The position numbers were made by a program, and so were the translations under genes. Below are positions 1 through 12,817 of a stretch of 64,000 bases of DNA, piece by piece. Source of the DNA: Tillandsia leiboldiana (taxonomy: Eukaryota; Streptophyta; Magnoliopsida; Poales; Bromeliaceae); contig CM055066.1 in the NCBI GenBank assembly GCA_029204045.2, positions 496,001 through 560,000 of the forward strand, in the 5' to 3' direction. The notes beneath the pieces were generated by a model that worked only from the letters and a program-made list of their open reading frames with translations, was not told the DNA's origin and did not search any database. How positions within the stretch are numbered: the first letter of the stretch is position 1; each line of letters starts with the position of its first letter.

Positions 1-3000
1 AAAGGAAAAAAAAAAAAAAAAACAATGATCACAATCTATAATAAGATTTAGTTCCAGGTGGTGGCAAAGAAAAATGAGGGGTCGCATGCGACTGTTGCTC
101 GGATAGCGACCCGGGGGGCGGTGCACAAAAAAGCGTTGGGATTGGGCGGAGGATAAGTCGCATATAATTACGGGTACGCAAAAAAAAAAAAAAAGATTCC
201 AGTACGACTTAAGACTCTTTTATGCGGGAATCTTTGAAACGTCCGACCGCATGGCAATAGGGATGTCAACGATTCTGATTCAGGCACGGTTTTTAAGAAT
301 TTGAATTTGAATTTAAATTCGAATTTGATTATTAAATTTAAAATTTAAATTTAAATCTGAATCTAACAGATTTTAAAAATTAACATTCAAACTCGAATTC
401 AATAAAAAATTTAAAATCCAAATTCGAATTCAAAATAATTATTTTTCTTTATCATATTTCAAAAAAACTTTATAGTAAATTTAAAATTTTAAAATATAAT
501 ATTAAATATTTATATAAATTATAAAATATAAAATTAATTTAAATTCGGCTCGAGTACAAACAAAATTCATACTTAAATCCAAATCAATTAGATTTTTATT
601 TTTTATATTCGTATTCGAAACTATATTTGTTTAGATTTTTATAAAATTTTAAATATCCATACCCAACCTAATAAATAATGAATCTAATTTGAAAATTAAT
701 ACTAAACAGTTATGTTTACAGTAAACAAATTAAAATTATTAAAGTGGTCAAATTTAGTTCGTAATTAATTGTCAAATTCAAATATGCACGCCCTGGGAAG
801 CAAATTTTAAGAAAATATTAAATAAAACTACTTATCAGAATGAAGAAGTTATTGAAAAACTAAACCAAACAAGCGCTCAGAGTGGCGGAAATTTTTGACA
901 CATCGTTTCCCCTGATAGCAACCTTTGAACTAAACAATAGTGACCTCAATTTACAATAGCAGGGATAGGACCTCTTAGTATTAAATAAACTCTCTTTACA
1001 TGGCTTAGATAAGGAGTTTCACTAACTATTCGAATAAATAAATCAGTTACACTAAGATCCATTAGAGTAATATTTTGTTCAAGTCATTAATCGTGTGGTT
1101 GATGGAGCCTTTCAAATTTGAAAAAGCTTAAAACTAAGATTACTCATAGTACAGTAAGAGCATGTTTAGTTTATGATTGAAATGCAAATGATAAATAAAG
1201 TTGGATTGCATTAGAATAAAAAATAAAATGATTAATCATTCAAAACTATTTCATCATTATTGAAATAAAAATTGTAGAGAGTGACGAAGGGAGTGGCGGG
1301 AGAGATTTATAAAAAAGTTTTGAATGTGTTATTCTGAAATGGCAAATTTAGAATTCAAAGTTAGATTGAGTCATAAAAAGATCACGTCATTTTCATTCCA
1401 TAGTGGAATGTGAATCCGAGTCTAATTTTTGTAAAACAAACAAAAACTATCAGAATCAGTAAATTATATTTCGATTTTACAGTCTAAAGTAGATGAATCG
1501 AACAAGTCCTAATATTATGTTTGACCTTTCAACATGTCTCACTCGCGTATTCAAACTACAGTTATATCGCTGAATAACACATTCGAATTCAAAGAATGGT
1601 CAGACCTAAAATTTATGTTCGATCACAACGGTTGTCGCTGGGAGAGGCTGGAGCCAACCCATAAGTTTTTTCCGGCTTAAACCAAGTTTAAACTAGCCAA
1701 AGTAGGTGAATTTTAGACGCAGAGTTCGATTTCTAAACCGACTAAACTTGATTGCGAATTTCACCTACTAAGTTCGTTTCAATGTGAACTCAAATCATAT
1801 CCAGGCAATATGAAGACCTGATCAAAATTCAAAGCCCTAAAGATAACAACAAGTCCAGTTAAACACTGCACAAACACACTACAAATTACTCGACAACAAT
1901 GGTCAATCCCCCGGTAGATCGAAGGTTCCCTCTGCGAAAATGTACGGTGAGCACTAAATTTCTAATGAATGCACAACAAGAGAGTGCAATATCAAGATCA
2001 CGCGAACCGATTGAATTCAATGTGACATTAGAAGTTCGAATTACCGAAAGACTCTTTCAAAGATTCGAACAAACATTTCAAGAGTTGTTAGCCTACCTAA
2101 TTCAATAAGTGGCACCCTCACCATGATAATGATGTATGATAATGAAAAAGCCAACTCTACTGCACAGGTAACAAAAATAGCCAAATTCTAGTCGTTGGTC
2201 AGCGTATTATTTCGCAATAATATCGCTGAATTTCTACGACTTAAAAGGAAGAGTCGTATAAAGAAAATGACAGATTTAAATAACATGAATGAGGGATTCT
2301 CTTGAATAATCTTCGCAGATGGTAACAATCAGAGAATAGAATTTGAAAAAAAAAAAAGAAAAAAAAAAACATAAGATGGTCAAGAACAGAGATGATGGCG
2401 ATTTTCATTAATGTCAAGTAAACAAGTGAGAACATCTCACATTCGTGGTCAAAGGCGCACGATGTTCTAATGAAGCTACTGGGTTACCGAAAGAAACCTC
2501 GACATACGAATGTAATCTAAGATTGTTTATCCAACAATGGCTGGTAAATTTAAACCACGCAGAGGAAGAAGATCAAAGAATGGTTCCCCCTTACCTGATT
2601 CTATTAACACTAACAAATCAACTTCACAGTGCTACACCATAAATAGATCTAAAAACAAAAAAGAGAAAAAAAAAAAAAAAAAAAAAAAAAAACGAAGAGA
2701 ATGCAGATGCTGTAGTAAAGAGACAAAGCACTCACATCGATCCAGTGCGAAAAAATGGGCGACGGGAGAAATTGAAGCGATTGAATAAAACCCTTTTTGC
2801 ATCAGGATCACATGATTCATTCGAATTATAAGAAAATGGGGGGAAGGGGAAAGGGAAAGGAGGGAAAAGGGGAGGAGCGCGCCTCCTCCAATCGCGGGGC
2901 GAATTTGAGGAAGAGAGAGGCGTAAATTCAAATTATGCGGACTCGCCACATCAGCACGCTAGTAATGCGCTGCAGTAAAGAGGCTGAAGCCCATTAATGG

Positions 3001-4304
3001 ATGGATCTACCTTTCGTATCGACATTATGGGCCTTATTGGGCCTAATCACATTCTCGTGAATTTGGTCCAAATCTGAGCTTAGCTTCGTTTCTCCGTACG
3101 AAAATCATTAGTAGCCCTTTAATATAGATTTGGGCTGGTATGCTCCGTGGTTAATTTCAAATTATTTTTTATGTTAGAATTTTCCAATCGACGATTGGTT
3201 TCGTTATATTTGATCTAAATTATTTTAAGTATCTAAAAAATAAATTTCATAATTTTTTGATATTATTTATCGAATGATCAAAATAATTCAAAATTAATAG
3301 CAGAAAATAAAAATTCCACAATATGTGATAATATGAGGCTAAAATTTTAGATCAAATATATTAATCTTATTTTATATAGTATAAAAAATATTATATCAAA
3401 ATTCTACGTGGTTTAAATATTTTTATACCGTTAAACTCACAAACGGTTCTCCACGACTGTTAAAATAGTTGATTTTGAATCATTTCGATCACTAGACAAA
3501 AAATATTAACAAATTCTAAAAATTTATTTTTTTAGATATTTTAAATATTCTAAATCAAAACTAACGAATTCGATTATCGATTCAGAAATCCCAACATCGA
3601 AAATGATTCAGAAGTCCGGAAGGCTCTTCAAAAAGCATATCATGCTTAATTAGTTGGTTACGAATCACTGTGTGAACAACGATAAATTAATTATTCCTAA
3701 TTCTGCTTAGAGTACCCATTGCCTAATCTAGTCAAAAAATCCTATACTTCATGGATTTGTTATGATTATTAATTAATTAACGCATTGTATTAATTGCTTA
3801 GGCAAGCTTAATTAAGATGATTATTTTTTATTTTTGAGTGGCTATGTTCCTTGCCGACTAGTGGGATACATCTGAATTTACTACTAACAACTCAAGATTA
3901 TCCAAACGACTAACGCTTTGATTGGTTTATGATCAAATTGAAAGATTGGTTGACATTTAATGCTTAAACATCTTAATTTAGACAAGTTGCAGAGTATCAA
4001 AACTGTAACTTTTAATAGCTGCAGCATTTTGTATTGTTCCTTAAACAGATACATATGGTTGTATTGACAAAACACAGTGGTAGATACACCCAGGTGGAAG
4101 AGTGAGTTGATTATTTTTTTTCCTGTTCTCATCAACATATCTGATTGAAATCAAGTAGACTATGACTCATGCAGGTTTAGAGATATAAAATCATTTGAAT
4201 CAGTAATTTAAAAGGGTATCAGACTTTTGATAAACTAACTCAAACCTGGAACTATCTTTAACGATCACTATAACATGGCTTAAATGATGTTTTAATTAAG
4301 ACTC
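1..4304. other. Gene-poor AT-rich intergenic region
   Basis: I see no supportable gene here. Bases 259-690 are an extremely AT-rich stretch built of alternating AAATT/GAATT words, of the kind left by old dispersed repeats. Around 1140-1520 there is another AT-rich block reminiscent of non-autonomous DNA transposons. On the minus strand, 2700-2950 is pyrimidine-rich and could be a 5' untranslated leader, but no recognisable coding exon follows it. Small open frames at 1899-2108 and 2537-2788 match nothing I know; the second is mostly a lysine run translated from poly(A). Confidence 0.5.
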
Positions 4305-4521
4305 TGTTACACCCGGACGATCCGCAACCGGCCGGTGATGAGATCTCTCTGAGGCTAGGATGGCGGTGAGGATGATGGTCTTCGTTTCTGTACAGATCTG
4401 AGATTGTTGAGCTCCAATAATGGTGGATTTGGGATTTGATTAAGAAATTGGGAAGAGATTAGAGAGAATTGAGGGTGAAGAGGAGTTGGAATTGAGGGAA
4501 GTGAGAATAAAGAGGATCGGG

Positions 4522-4553
<32 letters not shown>

Positions 4554-4987
4554 AGCTATGGAGGAAAACTTGATCATTCATTCATATTCCCTGTTCTGTT
4601 GTTGCTTGTTTATACTATCCCTATTGAGTACTTAGAACTAATATGAACAATTGTGAGGACCTAATTGTAAAAGTAATAACAATTGAGATGGGCCGAGTGG
4701 GCCTTGCTATTCTGGATCTGGATCCTTCTTGGGCTTCTTTTGCGGTCCTGCTCCTTCCCTGGCTTAATGTCTCCGAGTGACATACAACTTCCGAAGTGGG
4801 TTTCTCACTAACCGCTTCTAGAAGGCGCTGGAGCCTTCGTTGCTTCACCCATACGCTATCTCTCTCGCAGATGAAAAATGTGCTCTCTTCTCTTCTCTTC
4901 CTCTCTCACTTCTCCTTTCTTCATCTCCTTCTTCCCTCATTCACTACGCCTTTCTCTATCTGAGATGTAATGTGTTGATGTGTAACA
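4305..4987 (-). mobile_element. Solo LTR of a gypsy-type retrotransposon
   Basis: The 683-bp segment begins TGTTACA and ends TGTAACA, a 7-bp inverted terminal repeat with the canonical TG...CA ends. It is flanked by a perfect 5-bp direct repeat GACTC (4300-4304 and 4988-4992), the target-site duplication expected from LTR retrotransposon integration. No internal domain is attached, so it is a solo LTR left by recombination between two LTRs. Read on the minus strand, its last 50 bases resemble the 3' ends of the LTRs at 54059-54642 and 59804-60388 (shared CTCAGAG, GATCTCATC and GTCCGGG words, then a ..TAACA end). This orients it and suggests a related family. A (GA)n tract lies inside at about 4515-4545. 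Confidence 0.85.
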
Positions 4988-4992
4988 GACTC

Positions 4993-6607
4993 CTAATCCC
5001 GATTTTAAAATAAAAAATGTTGTTTCAAAAGTTGGGCCAAATCAGAATTTGCTTGGGATCATATTATGATCATCATTATCTGCACTTAACTCTAATACAG
5101 AGATAATTGCACAAAAGCTTAATCACTTCGAAATTATATTTTATGAATTCACCTAACGAATTCAACAAGACTCTTGTTTGTGTGCGTATCTTACAATAAT
5201 TTTTAGTACTATATATATATACACACACTCATACATACACATTACAGTATTCAAACAAAATTAAAAATTACAACCTTATCTTGAGGCATATCATTCCAAT
5301 TCCAGTGAGAAAGGGACATAAGAATCAGCTACGAAGCTTCCTATCTTTAAAGTTCATTGGGACAAACGTGCCCCTTCAGCAAACTTTGCTGTAGCAATAA
5401 TACTCTGTCTAAATGAGTATCTTGCTACTGCATTATTAATTGTTTCTTAGACAATGAATAATGGCTGAGACTGAGAGAGCATAATTCCCTCAAAATGAAA
5501 AAAAAAAAAGAAAAGAAAAGAAAAAGGAAGATAATAAATAAGGAAAATAACGAATATGAGAATCAATCTCCAACTACCTACTCTTTCTTTTGACTATTTT
5601 TGGATTGATTTCTATCAAATTAATCTTTGAGTTATATGATAGCTCAAAATTAATACTGCATGCGCTTGTTCTAAAAGGCACTAAATCTTATTCCCATTTT
5701 TGCTATTTTATTTCTTATTATTTGTTTAGTTAGTATACATATGTTTTTTTTTTTTTTTTTTGAGAACGAGGTAGCATGCTACCGCTTCATTCAGTTGGGA
5801 AATGAATTAGTATACATATGTTATACGGTTTGTTCAATATTATCATGCATGCGAGTTAATTAGCACTAATTCTCTACTGGTTTTACTAGTTATATCTTTC
5901 GATCAACACTATAATTAAGGGTCATGATGTATATTGAATATGTAATTTGAGTCACAAGCTTTAAATTTAAACACACCTCCAACCTCAAAACTGACACTCA
6001 AGTTTCTTTGGAGATAGATGATTGCTTAACGCTATTAAACATTAAAAAAGATTAGGATAAAAATATATGATAGAAATAATAATTTAATCACATATTTTTA
6101 TTGCATGCAATATATTGCAATCATATATGAAGTCTTAAATTATAATGCTAAAAAATGACAAATTTGAAATAGCTGTACAGTTTTTATTTCAAATTAATTA
6201 TTTTGTATTATTTGAGATTGGGGAGAGTTTAATAAGAAATAAAATAATATTTTTATATTTAAATATGTTAATAATATAATATTTTAATAATTGTATATTA
6301 ATATATGTTTAAATTGTAGAAGTTAAACAAAGTGTGAAAGGCAAGATTTTGAGGTATGGGTGGGCTCCACATGTCAGCTTTGTTAGTAACGTGGTACTTT
6401 GAGCGTTATTATCACCCTGAGCACCCGCTTCGTCCCCGTTGTCTTTGTCGCGCTCGAACGCGCCATTGCAAAACAAACCCATCTTCTTCCTTTGGAAGCA
6501 TCCACGAGAGAGAGAGAGAGAGAGAGAGCGTGGAGGAGGAGGAGGAGGAGGAGGAGGAGGAGGACGAACGGGGAGGAAGAAGAAGCGGAGGAGATCGGAG
6601 ATCGGAG
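4993..6607. other. Intergenic region and leader of the USP gene
   Basis: Mostly AT-rich spacer containing the small retroposon at 5744-5806. The last 100 bases are a (GA)n tract followed by a (GAG)n tract (about 6510-6562) directly before the start codon at 6608, so they probably lie in the 5' untranslated leader of the universal stress protein gene. No other gene is visible. Confidence 0.5.
5744..5806 (-). mobile_element. 5'-truncated LINE-type retroposon tail
   Basis: Read on the minus strand, this 63-bp insert is a short tail containing the palindrome GGTAGCATGCTACC followed by poly(A), which appears as poly(T) on the plus strand. It is flanked by a perfect 14-bp direct repeat TTAGTATACATATG at 5730-5743 and 5807-5820. 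A poly(A) tail plus a long target duplication is the signature of target-primed reverse transcription, so this is a very short, 5'-truncated LINE (or SINE) copy. Related tails are seen near 18850-18905 and possibly 10312-10395. Confidence 0.75.
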
Positions 6608-9461
6608 ATGGGAGGAGATCGTAAGATTGGGGTGGCGACGGACTTCTCGAAGAGCAGCAAGAAGGCGCTGGGGTGGGCGATCGACAACCTCCTCGACCAT
6701 GGCGATACCCTCATCCTCATCCACGTCCTCCACAACAAGGCCGACGAGGCCAAGCACGCCCTCTGGGCCCAATCCGGATCCCGTAAACCCTAACCCTATC
6801 TCTCCCGCGCATTTCTATCCGTTCCCGATCATTTTCATCATCCGATCCTCTCTTTGATCGCGATCTGCAGCTCTGATCCCGCTTACCGAGTTTCGGCAAC
6901 CGGATCTGATGAAGCACTACGATCTCGAATCCGACATGGAGGTGCTCGACATGCTAGACACCGCTTCGAGGCAAAAAGAGGTATCCCATCGCTCCGATCA
7001 TCCCCTTTCCCTGTTTCCGCCTCTCCATTGCCTCGGTTTTTGCTAAGGTTTGGTGTAGAATTTTTGATCTCTGTAATGGCGGATGCGTTAGGCGACGATC
7101 GTGACGAAGCTCTACTGGGGAGATGCGAGGGAGAGGCTGTGCCAAGCGGCGGAGGATATGAAGCTGCACTCGCTCGTCATGGGGAGCAGAGGCCTCGGCC
7201 AGATCCAGAGGTTTGTGATTCTACTCTTAATTAAGTGTAGATCTTAATTTATGTTTGTCACCTTCGTTAACCTTACTTATAGTACCTCGACATTAATGAC
7301 TTTTGATTCACGCAGTTAGATTTTAATATTGTCGCTAAGAAGATCAGAAATAACCCCCCAAAAAAAAAAATTCGTTGCTTTCAGAATTTGTTGTCGATGG
7401 GCCTGTTAATCAGCTGGAGATATGTGGTTTGGGTCCCCTTCATGTGGTAATGTAATGTGGTATTGTCTAATACATCGCAATCGGGTAGTGAGAGGGCTCC
7501 TTTCTAGTGGAATTCCTTTTTTTTCTACTAACTGGGGATGTTGAGTATAGGCAAACACATATTTCTGCTTACTGGGAAGGTGGAGTGTTTTTTTTTTTAG
7601 AACAAAATGTGTTAATGGTAGATGTGTGAACTGAACAACCAAATTCAGCAAAAGTAAACGGGTGGAGTTTTGTCTTTACGGAGGAAATTATTCTTGGTAA
7701 AAATGATCAAGTGGCTGAATCATGTGATTATTATTATCAACCCATTTTCAGGGGACATGTCATGCTGTTCTGCTTGTGTTTACTGCTGTGGATGATGCTG
7801 GACAAATGATCTGTTCGGATCTGTATTTCTTAGAAGATCTATACTACGGATTAGTTAGTTTAGCTAATATGGCTCCTTGATCCACCGTTTTAGCCGAAAA
7901 AATTTATCTGTTAGAGACACCATAGAAGTTCAAGAGACATGGACTAAAATCTATGGCATCAGTACCTTTAATACAGGATATGTTTATCCTGTTCTTGAAT
8001 ATTGACTTGGCACGATTAAGCTTATGTAGTGATCTTTTTGGTTAGAGTTTCTTCCTGACCGAGGGCAACTGCTTGTTTCAATTACCACAGTCCAAGCCTG
8101 CAAGTCTTTCTTAAAGAGTAGATTCTGCATTTATTTTCTACTTTTAACAGTGCCAATTTCACCTTGTTGAGCGGTTATTTTTCAGGGTATAAATTATAGC
8201 CTAGTCAAATTAATCCTGTTTTTAGTTCTTCTCGAATGCTATTCTGATGTAGAAAGAGTTGAGGTAGTTTAATTGTGGAGTATTTGATAGAATACCTAGT
8301 AGATCAAGAGCGATATATCTCGCGCAGCTCATCAGAAGCGAGCTTGCAGTTTAATACTGTTATCTCTCTCTCTCTTTCTCTCTCTCTTTGGTATACATCT
8401 GTCCCCAAAGTTTATTTACCTTGGGGTTTTTGTATAGTATCAATCACTCGACTTCTATTTAGGTCTGCCTCACTTTGGATTTCTGCCAGTCTCTCAAAAT
8501 ATTTATCCAATTGGGCCTCCAATATTCAAAAAAAAATGATTTGATCAATTTTGTTCAACTAGGTTAGTATTAGCTTTCATAAAAGCTCTTGGTGCTCCCT
8601 ATTTTCATATTGTAATTTCAGTTGATTAACTTCTTTAGCTTTCATTTTCTTTTTCTCCTATCAACCTCCAGTCCAGTCCTAACTACGTTTCAACCCACTT
8701 GTGCACTATTAGCACTTCTAAGTACCATAAGAATCTGTTTTAGTGTTGTGAAATTGCTCACAGCACCTTTTATTTTTGTAGATATGCTCTTCTGTCGGCA
8801 TACAAAACAGTACAGTACTTTTTTTTTATTGTTGTAAAACTCGAAGTGAATTGTGTTTATGTCAAATTTCTCGTCAAGATTAGTCACATATTCACATGGA
8901 TCAGCTGTATTGCCCTTATATTTATATGATATTACTTATCTGACTCCCACAAAACATGAGTATCATTCAGTATCTAAAAGACAACCTATTTTGTTCAACG
9001 GAACTTGTAGCTCTCCTATTATAAAACCTACAGAAAATTCCATACATTCAGAGTGTTGTCTTTTATAGATAGAGAAAAACTATTTTCTGTTGTTCATCAT
9101 CTTAAAAAAATCCAAAGTAAATTTTATTGTCCAAAATTTGCTATCGTGACTTTGAATGTAATCAAAACTTGCTTCCAAGATCCTACCAAACCAGTGACAG
9201 AGCCGGCCCTGCACTGTTGGGCACCCAGTTTTTAGTGTGCAGGGGCATCAACGACAACTATAAGTCCACCAGCCATGTGACGAAGTGTTGTAATTCTTTT
9301 ACTGGAATAAAAGGTTTACATCAAAATACTGTGCTCTGATGATCTTTTACTCATTTTTATCACCTATGTCTGCATCTATCTGCAGGATTTTGCTGGGTAG
9401 TGTATCAAACTATGTGCTGACAAATGCATCGTGCCCTGTGACTATTGTCAAGCAAAACTAA
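6608..9461 (+). CDS. Universal stress protein (USP) family, ATP-binding type
   Basis: Four exons: 6608-6782, 6871-6980, 7092-7210 and 9386-9461. All introns are GT-AG and phases agree, giving 159 residues. The family fold is an alpha/beta nucleotide-binding sandwich found in small soluble stress-responsive proteins. The N-terminus KIGVATDFSKSSKKALGWAI is the first strand and helix. The C-terminal third holds the ATP-binding signature G-2x-G-9x-G(S/T) at G126, G129, G139 and S140 (MGSRGLGQIQRILLGS), so this copy belongs to the ATP-binding MJ0577-like subgroup. Length is normal for plant USPs. The start was chosen because upstream frames run into GA repeats and because residues from MGGDRKIGV match the family. 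Intron 3 is long (2.2 kb). Intron 1 begins with telomere-like AAACCCTAACCCTA. The exact cellular role of this member cannot be read from sequence. Confidence 0.93.
7211..9385 (+). other. Intron 3 of the USP gene
   Basis: A 2.2-kb intron with donor GTTTGT at 7211 and acceptor TCTGCAG ending at 9385. It contains T-rich tracts and a (CT)n stretch near 8362-8390. Several short open frames occur, but none resembles a protein family, and I see no transposon ends. Confidence 0.8.
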
Positions 9462-10945
9462 GACCCGTCGATCTCAGCCAACAGAAATTTCTATCCTTTG
9501 ATGAGCAGTACTTTAAAACTGCCTATGGACTCAAAATCGGCACTTGAGCTATTGATGTTGAAAGCTACAGAGTGGTCCCTGAGTGCATGACTTTTTTTAG
9601 CTTTGTGTGGTAATATTTTACGTGTAATAAGTTTTGAACTATTGCATGCTAAATGTTTTACTTGTCTGGACCTTAGTTGTTTCCTGTGTTTTTGGTTTCA
9701 TTCGGAAGTGATATTTACAGTTTACTTTTTGCTGCGGATTAGATTAGATTTATTGAATATGATCAAATTTCATTAGTAAATAGTGTCTTAGATTTAATTA
9801 ATAAATCTCTACTGATCTATCTCAAAACTAGCTCAATTCATGACGCTGCCCTTTTTTTCTCTTCCTCTGGTTTTTATGGCTTCGATCTTGCACGTACTTT
9901 TATCTAACTTGGTTTAGTTTTTCCTATTGCTAGTATTTATGTTGCACCTAACTTAGATTGTTTGTATTTAAGAATAACTACATACATTCAATAACCGAGT
10001 GTTGTTTTGTTATCTACGGGAGCTATTATTCCTTTTGGAGCAGTCATGTAGTTGCCGCATTTGTTTTGCTTCATTAACAGTACAGTCGATTGTAATGTAA
10101 AATGGGCTGTTCTTAACAATTTTGTTAGGCTATACTTGCCCTTCTAATAAAGCTTTTAAAAATGCCATGCTTTCAGGCTGCTCGTGTTCTAGCCATATTT
10201 TTCATGTTAAACAATTTGGTTTCATGAAAGGGCAGAGCAACTATCTGTATTTCAGTGGAAATAATTACCAAGATGAGAACTAACAAACTCTTCGCACAGT
10301 GTAGACAAGTACCCTTTCTTTTTTTTTCTTTTTTTTCTTTTTTTTTTTTTATCGAGGTCTTTCTACCTCGGGTAGCGTACTATTTTTTCTGAAAAAAATA
10401 AAAATAAAATAATAGACATAGTACGAATGCAGAGTTTTTAACTTAATTCTGGAGCAACGCTTGTTTGTAGTAATGCGTAAATTGCGGGGCCCTTGATGCT
10501 AGAGGAAAGGGGAAGAAACGGATGTCCCCAGAAAATTTAGATGCAACTTTTAATTCCACGGGAAGTACAAAGCTAAGCCCTTTCATCATCTCTAGTCTGT
10601 ACCAGGTAATGCGCAATCCGCCAGGAACAAAAGAATGCATGTGGAGTGTCGGACGCGTGCCGACGATGGATAATAAATAGTTCACGCAACGGAAACGAAC
10701 GGTGACGATTCATTCAAACGGCAGTGGAGGGAGGATCACACGCTTCTCCGCATGTGCCGATCGCCAGCCCTCTCCTACTTTACTAATATAGGGACCGTCT
10801 CTCGAGACAAAACCCCCCTCCCCAGAAAAAGAAGAGAAGCTGCAAGATATACTCCACCGACCACCGACAAGGCAAGGCAAACAACACCCCCGGTTTTCTT
10901 CGGCATCTGATCCCTGATCTCCCACCCACCACCACCGCCAGATCC
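9462..10945. other. Spacer between USP and MEE60-like genes
   Basis: The first few hundred bases are probably the USP 3' untranslated region. A poly(T)-led block at 10312-10395, with the words CTACCTCGGGTAGCG after the T run, resembles in inverse orientation the LINE-type tail at 5744-5806 and may be another old retroposon end. The last 200 bases are C-rich leader sequence of the downstream gene. Confidence 0.4.
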
Positions 10946-11521
10946 ATGGACGAAGGCGACCACCACCACCACCACCACCACCGCCGCCAAACCCTAGAAA
11001 ACGACGGAGGAGGGGGCACGAGCATCCACATAACGGCGCTGGACGGCGTCGTGAACGTGAACTCGCTCTTCACCCTGGCTGCGTTCGTTGGGCTGGCGTG
11101 GAACCCTTCGGGCGGGGGCGGTACCACCCCGGGCGCCGCCCGCTGCCCCGTCGACTACGGCAAGCTCGAGGCCGACCTCGTCTCCTTCCACGTCCTCGGC
11201 TTCGCCTGCTTCCTCTTCTCCAGCCTCGTCGCCCTCTGCCTCAAGCAGGCCATCCGCGCCCACCAACCCCACCCCCGTAGCGACAGGGCCGCCGCGCGGA
11301 TCGACCGCGCGGCGCTGCGCGGCGGCATCCTCGCATCCGCCGCGGGCTCCGTGTTCGGCTGCGGCTTCCTCATGCTGGCGCTCGTCAACCTCGTCCAGAT
11401 CAAGCTCGGCAGGATAGGCTGCGACGCCGCCTCCGTCGCCGCCGTCGCCCCGCTCGTCACCCTCGTTCCCACCGCCATGCTCGTCTACACCGCCATCGTC
11501 CTCTACGCCTTCACTCGCTGA
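10946..11521 (+). CDS. MEE60-like four-helix plant membrane protein
   Basis: Single exon, 191 residues, GC-rich. The N-terminal 25 residues are hydrophilic and hold a seven-histidine run and a four-glycine run. Then comes a conserved block SIHITALDGVVNVNSLFTLA, which I associate with plant proteins annotated 'maternal effect embryo arrest 60'. Four hydrophobic segments are visible at about residues 39-52, 80-101, 126-152 and 163-189, so it is probably an integral membrane protein with both ends on the same side. The family has no established biochemical activity that I know of. The start at 10946 (context GATCCATGG) is the only ATG before the conserved block in this frame. The histidine run is encoded by an imperfect CAC repeat and is likely a length-variable microsatellite. 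The family call is from memory of its motif and is moderately certain. Confidence 0.75.
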   Translation: MDEGDHHHHHHHRRQTLENDGGGGTSIHITALDGVVNVNSLFTLAAFVGLAWNPSGGGGTTPGAARCPVDYGKLEADLVSFHVLGFACFLFSSLVALCLKQAIRAHQPHPRSDRAAARIDRAALRGGILASAAGSVFGCGFLMLALVNLVQIKLGRIGCDAASVAAVAPLVTLVPTAMLVYTAIVLYAFTR

Positions 11522-12725
11522 ACACCCCCCCCCCCTTCACCCTTCATATCCCAAATATCTCGATGCTTTTATTACAGTTTTATCTATCTCTAGTTCTCTA
11601 CTTTGTAGCCTATTAAGAGAGACTTTTTAATAGTTAGTTGTTGATGCGGAACATTGATGTACTCAAATTTGCTATCCATTTTCTGAGAATATTAAGGAGG
11701 TGATTCGGGGAAAAATGTACGCACGCTTCGCTTCACTTCACTGGAAATGCACGAGAATGATCGATTTGATCAGGATGCATGTTGTATAGGGCCCACATGA
11801 TGTGAGACTCATCATTTCTAATTTTCGAATTGCGTCATCACATTTTTGGAGCAAAAGAAGAAGTAAACGTGACAATTCCTGTGATCTTGCTTGGAAAACA
11901 ACTCATGCATATATAGTTGCTGAAGAACTCATCCATTTTACTGCAACAACTCATGCGTAGCTGCTGAAGAGCTAAATTGAGCTTTTGCACTCCACTCCAT
12001 ACGTAGAATCTCTCTAACTATTACGGCCACCCCAATGAGCTCACAACAACAAAGAACATGAGTAGAAAGCTAAATTACACTTCTTCACGTCCTCAAATTA
12101 TAAGGTATCTTCAAACTTAATTTATTATTATAATTTCAATCTAATTTTTTTTAAATTATTATAATTAATTAAATTTTACAATTCAATTTAATTAATTAAA
12201 TATTAATATTTCGATATATAAAATTAATATAACAATATTATAATTAATAAAATAATAATAATTAAAAATATTACATCACTTCTATAAAAATAATTCTTCC
12301 ATATTTAATCAACTAAATTAAATTACAAAAAAAATAAAATTCAAATAAAATATTATGCACTTTAAAATTCCTCTGGAGCATGGTACCTTCCCTCCAAAAA
12401 AAAATATATATATATATATATATTATAATAAATTATTGTTTGAGGTTCAAAATATCATGCACTTTATAACTCGATGACTAAAAGTATAATTTAGCCAAAA
12501 AAAAAAAAAAAAAAAAACAAAAAAAAAACTTGACCACTCGAACAAGAAAGAAAGAAAACAAGCATATTTCTATACAATACCTTATAGATAGAGACACATA
12601 ATAAACAAACAAAACATTGCGTTCACTCTTTAATTGTAAGCAGAAGATAAGTTCTAATGGTGTGCTCACTAGTCACCTCTAAACCGAAAAGGTATAAAAC
12701 CAAACCTAACTTTATAATTCCTAAA

Positions 12726-12817
<92 letters not shown>

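Noticed and set aside
2537..2788. Lysine-rich open frame on the plus strand
   Set aside because: Half of it is translated poly(A); the rest has no recognisable motif and no splice or promoter support.
6356..6857. Overlapping open frames around the USP first exon
   Set aside because: They are shadows of GA/GAG repeats and of the real exon beginning at 6608.
10994..11478. Long antisense and alternative frames inside the MEE60-like gene
   Set aside because: High GC content of the real exon produces open shadow frames; only the frame from 10946 has the conserved block and membrane helices.
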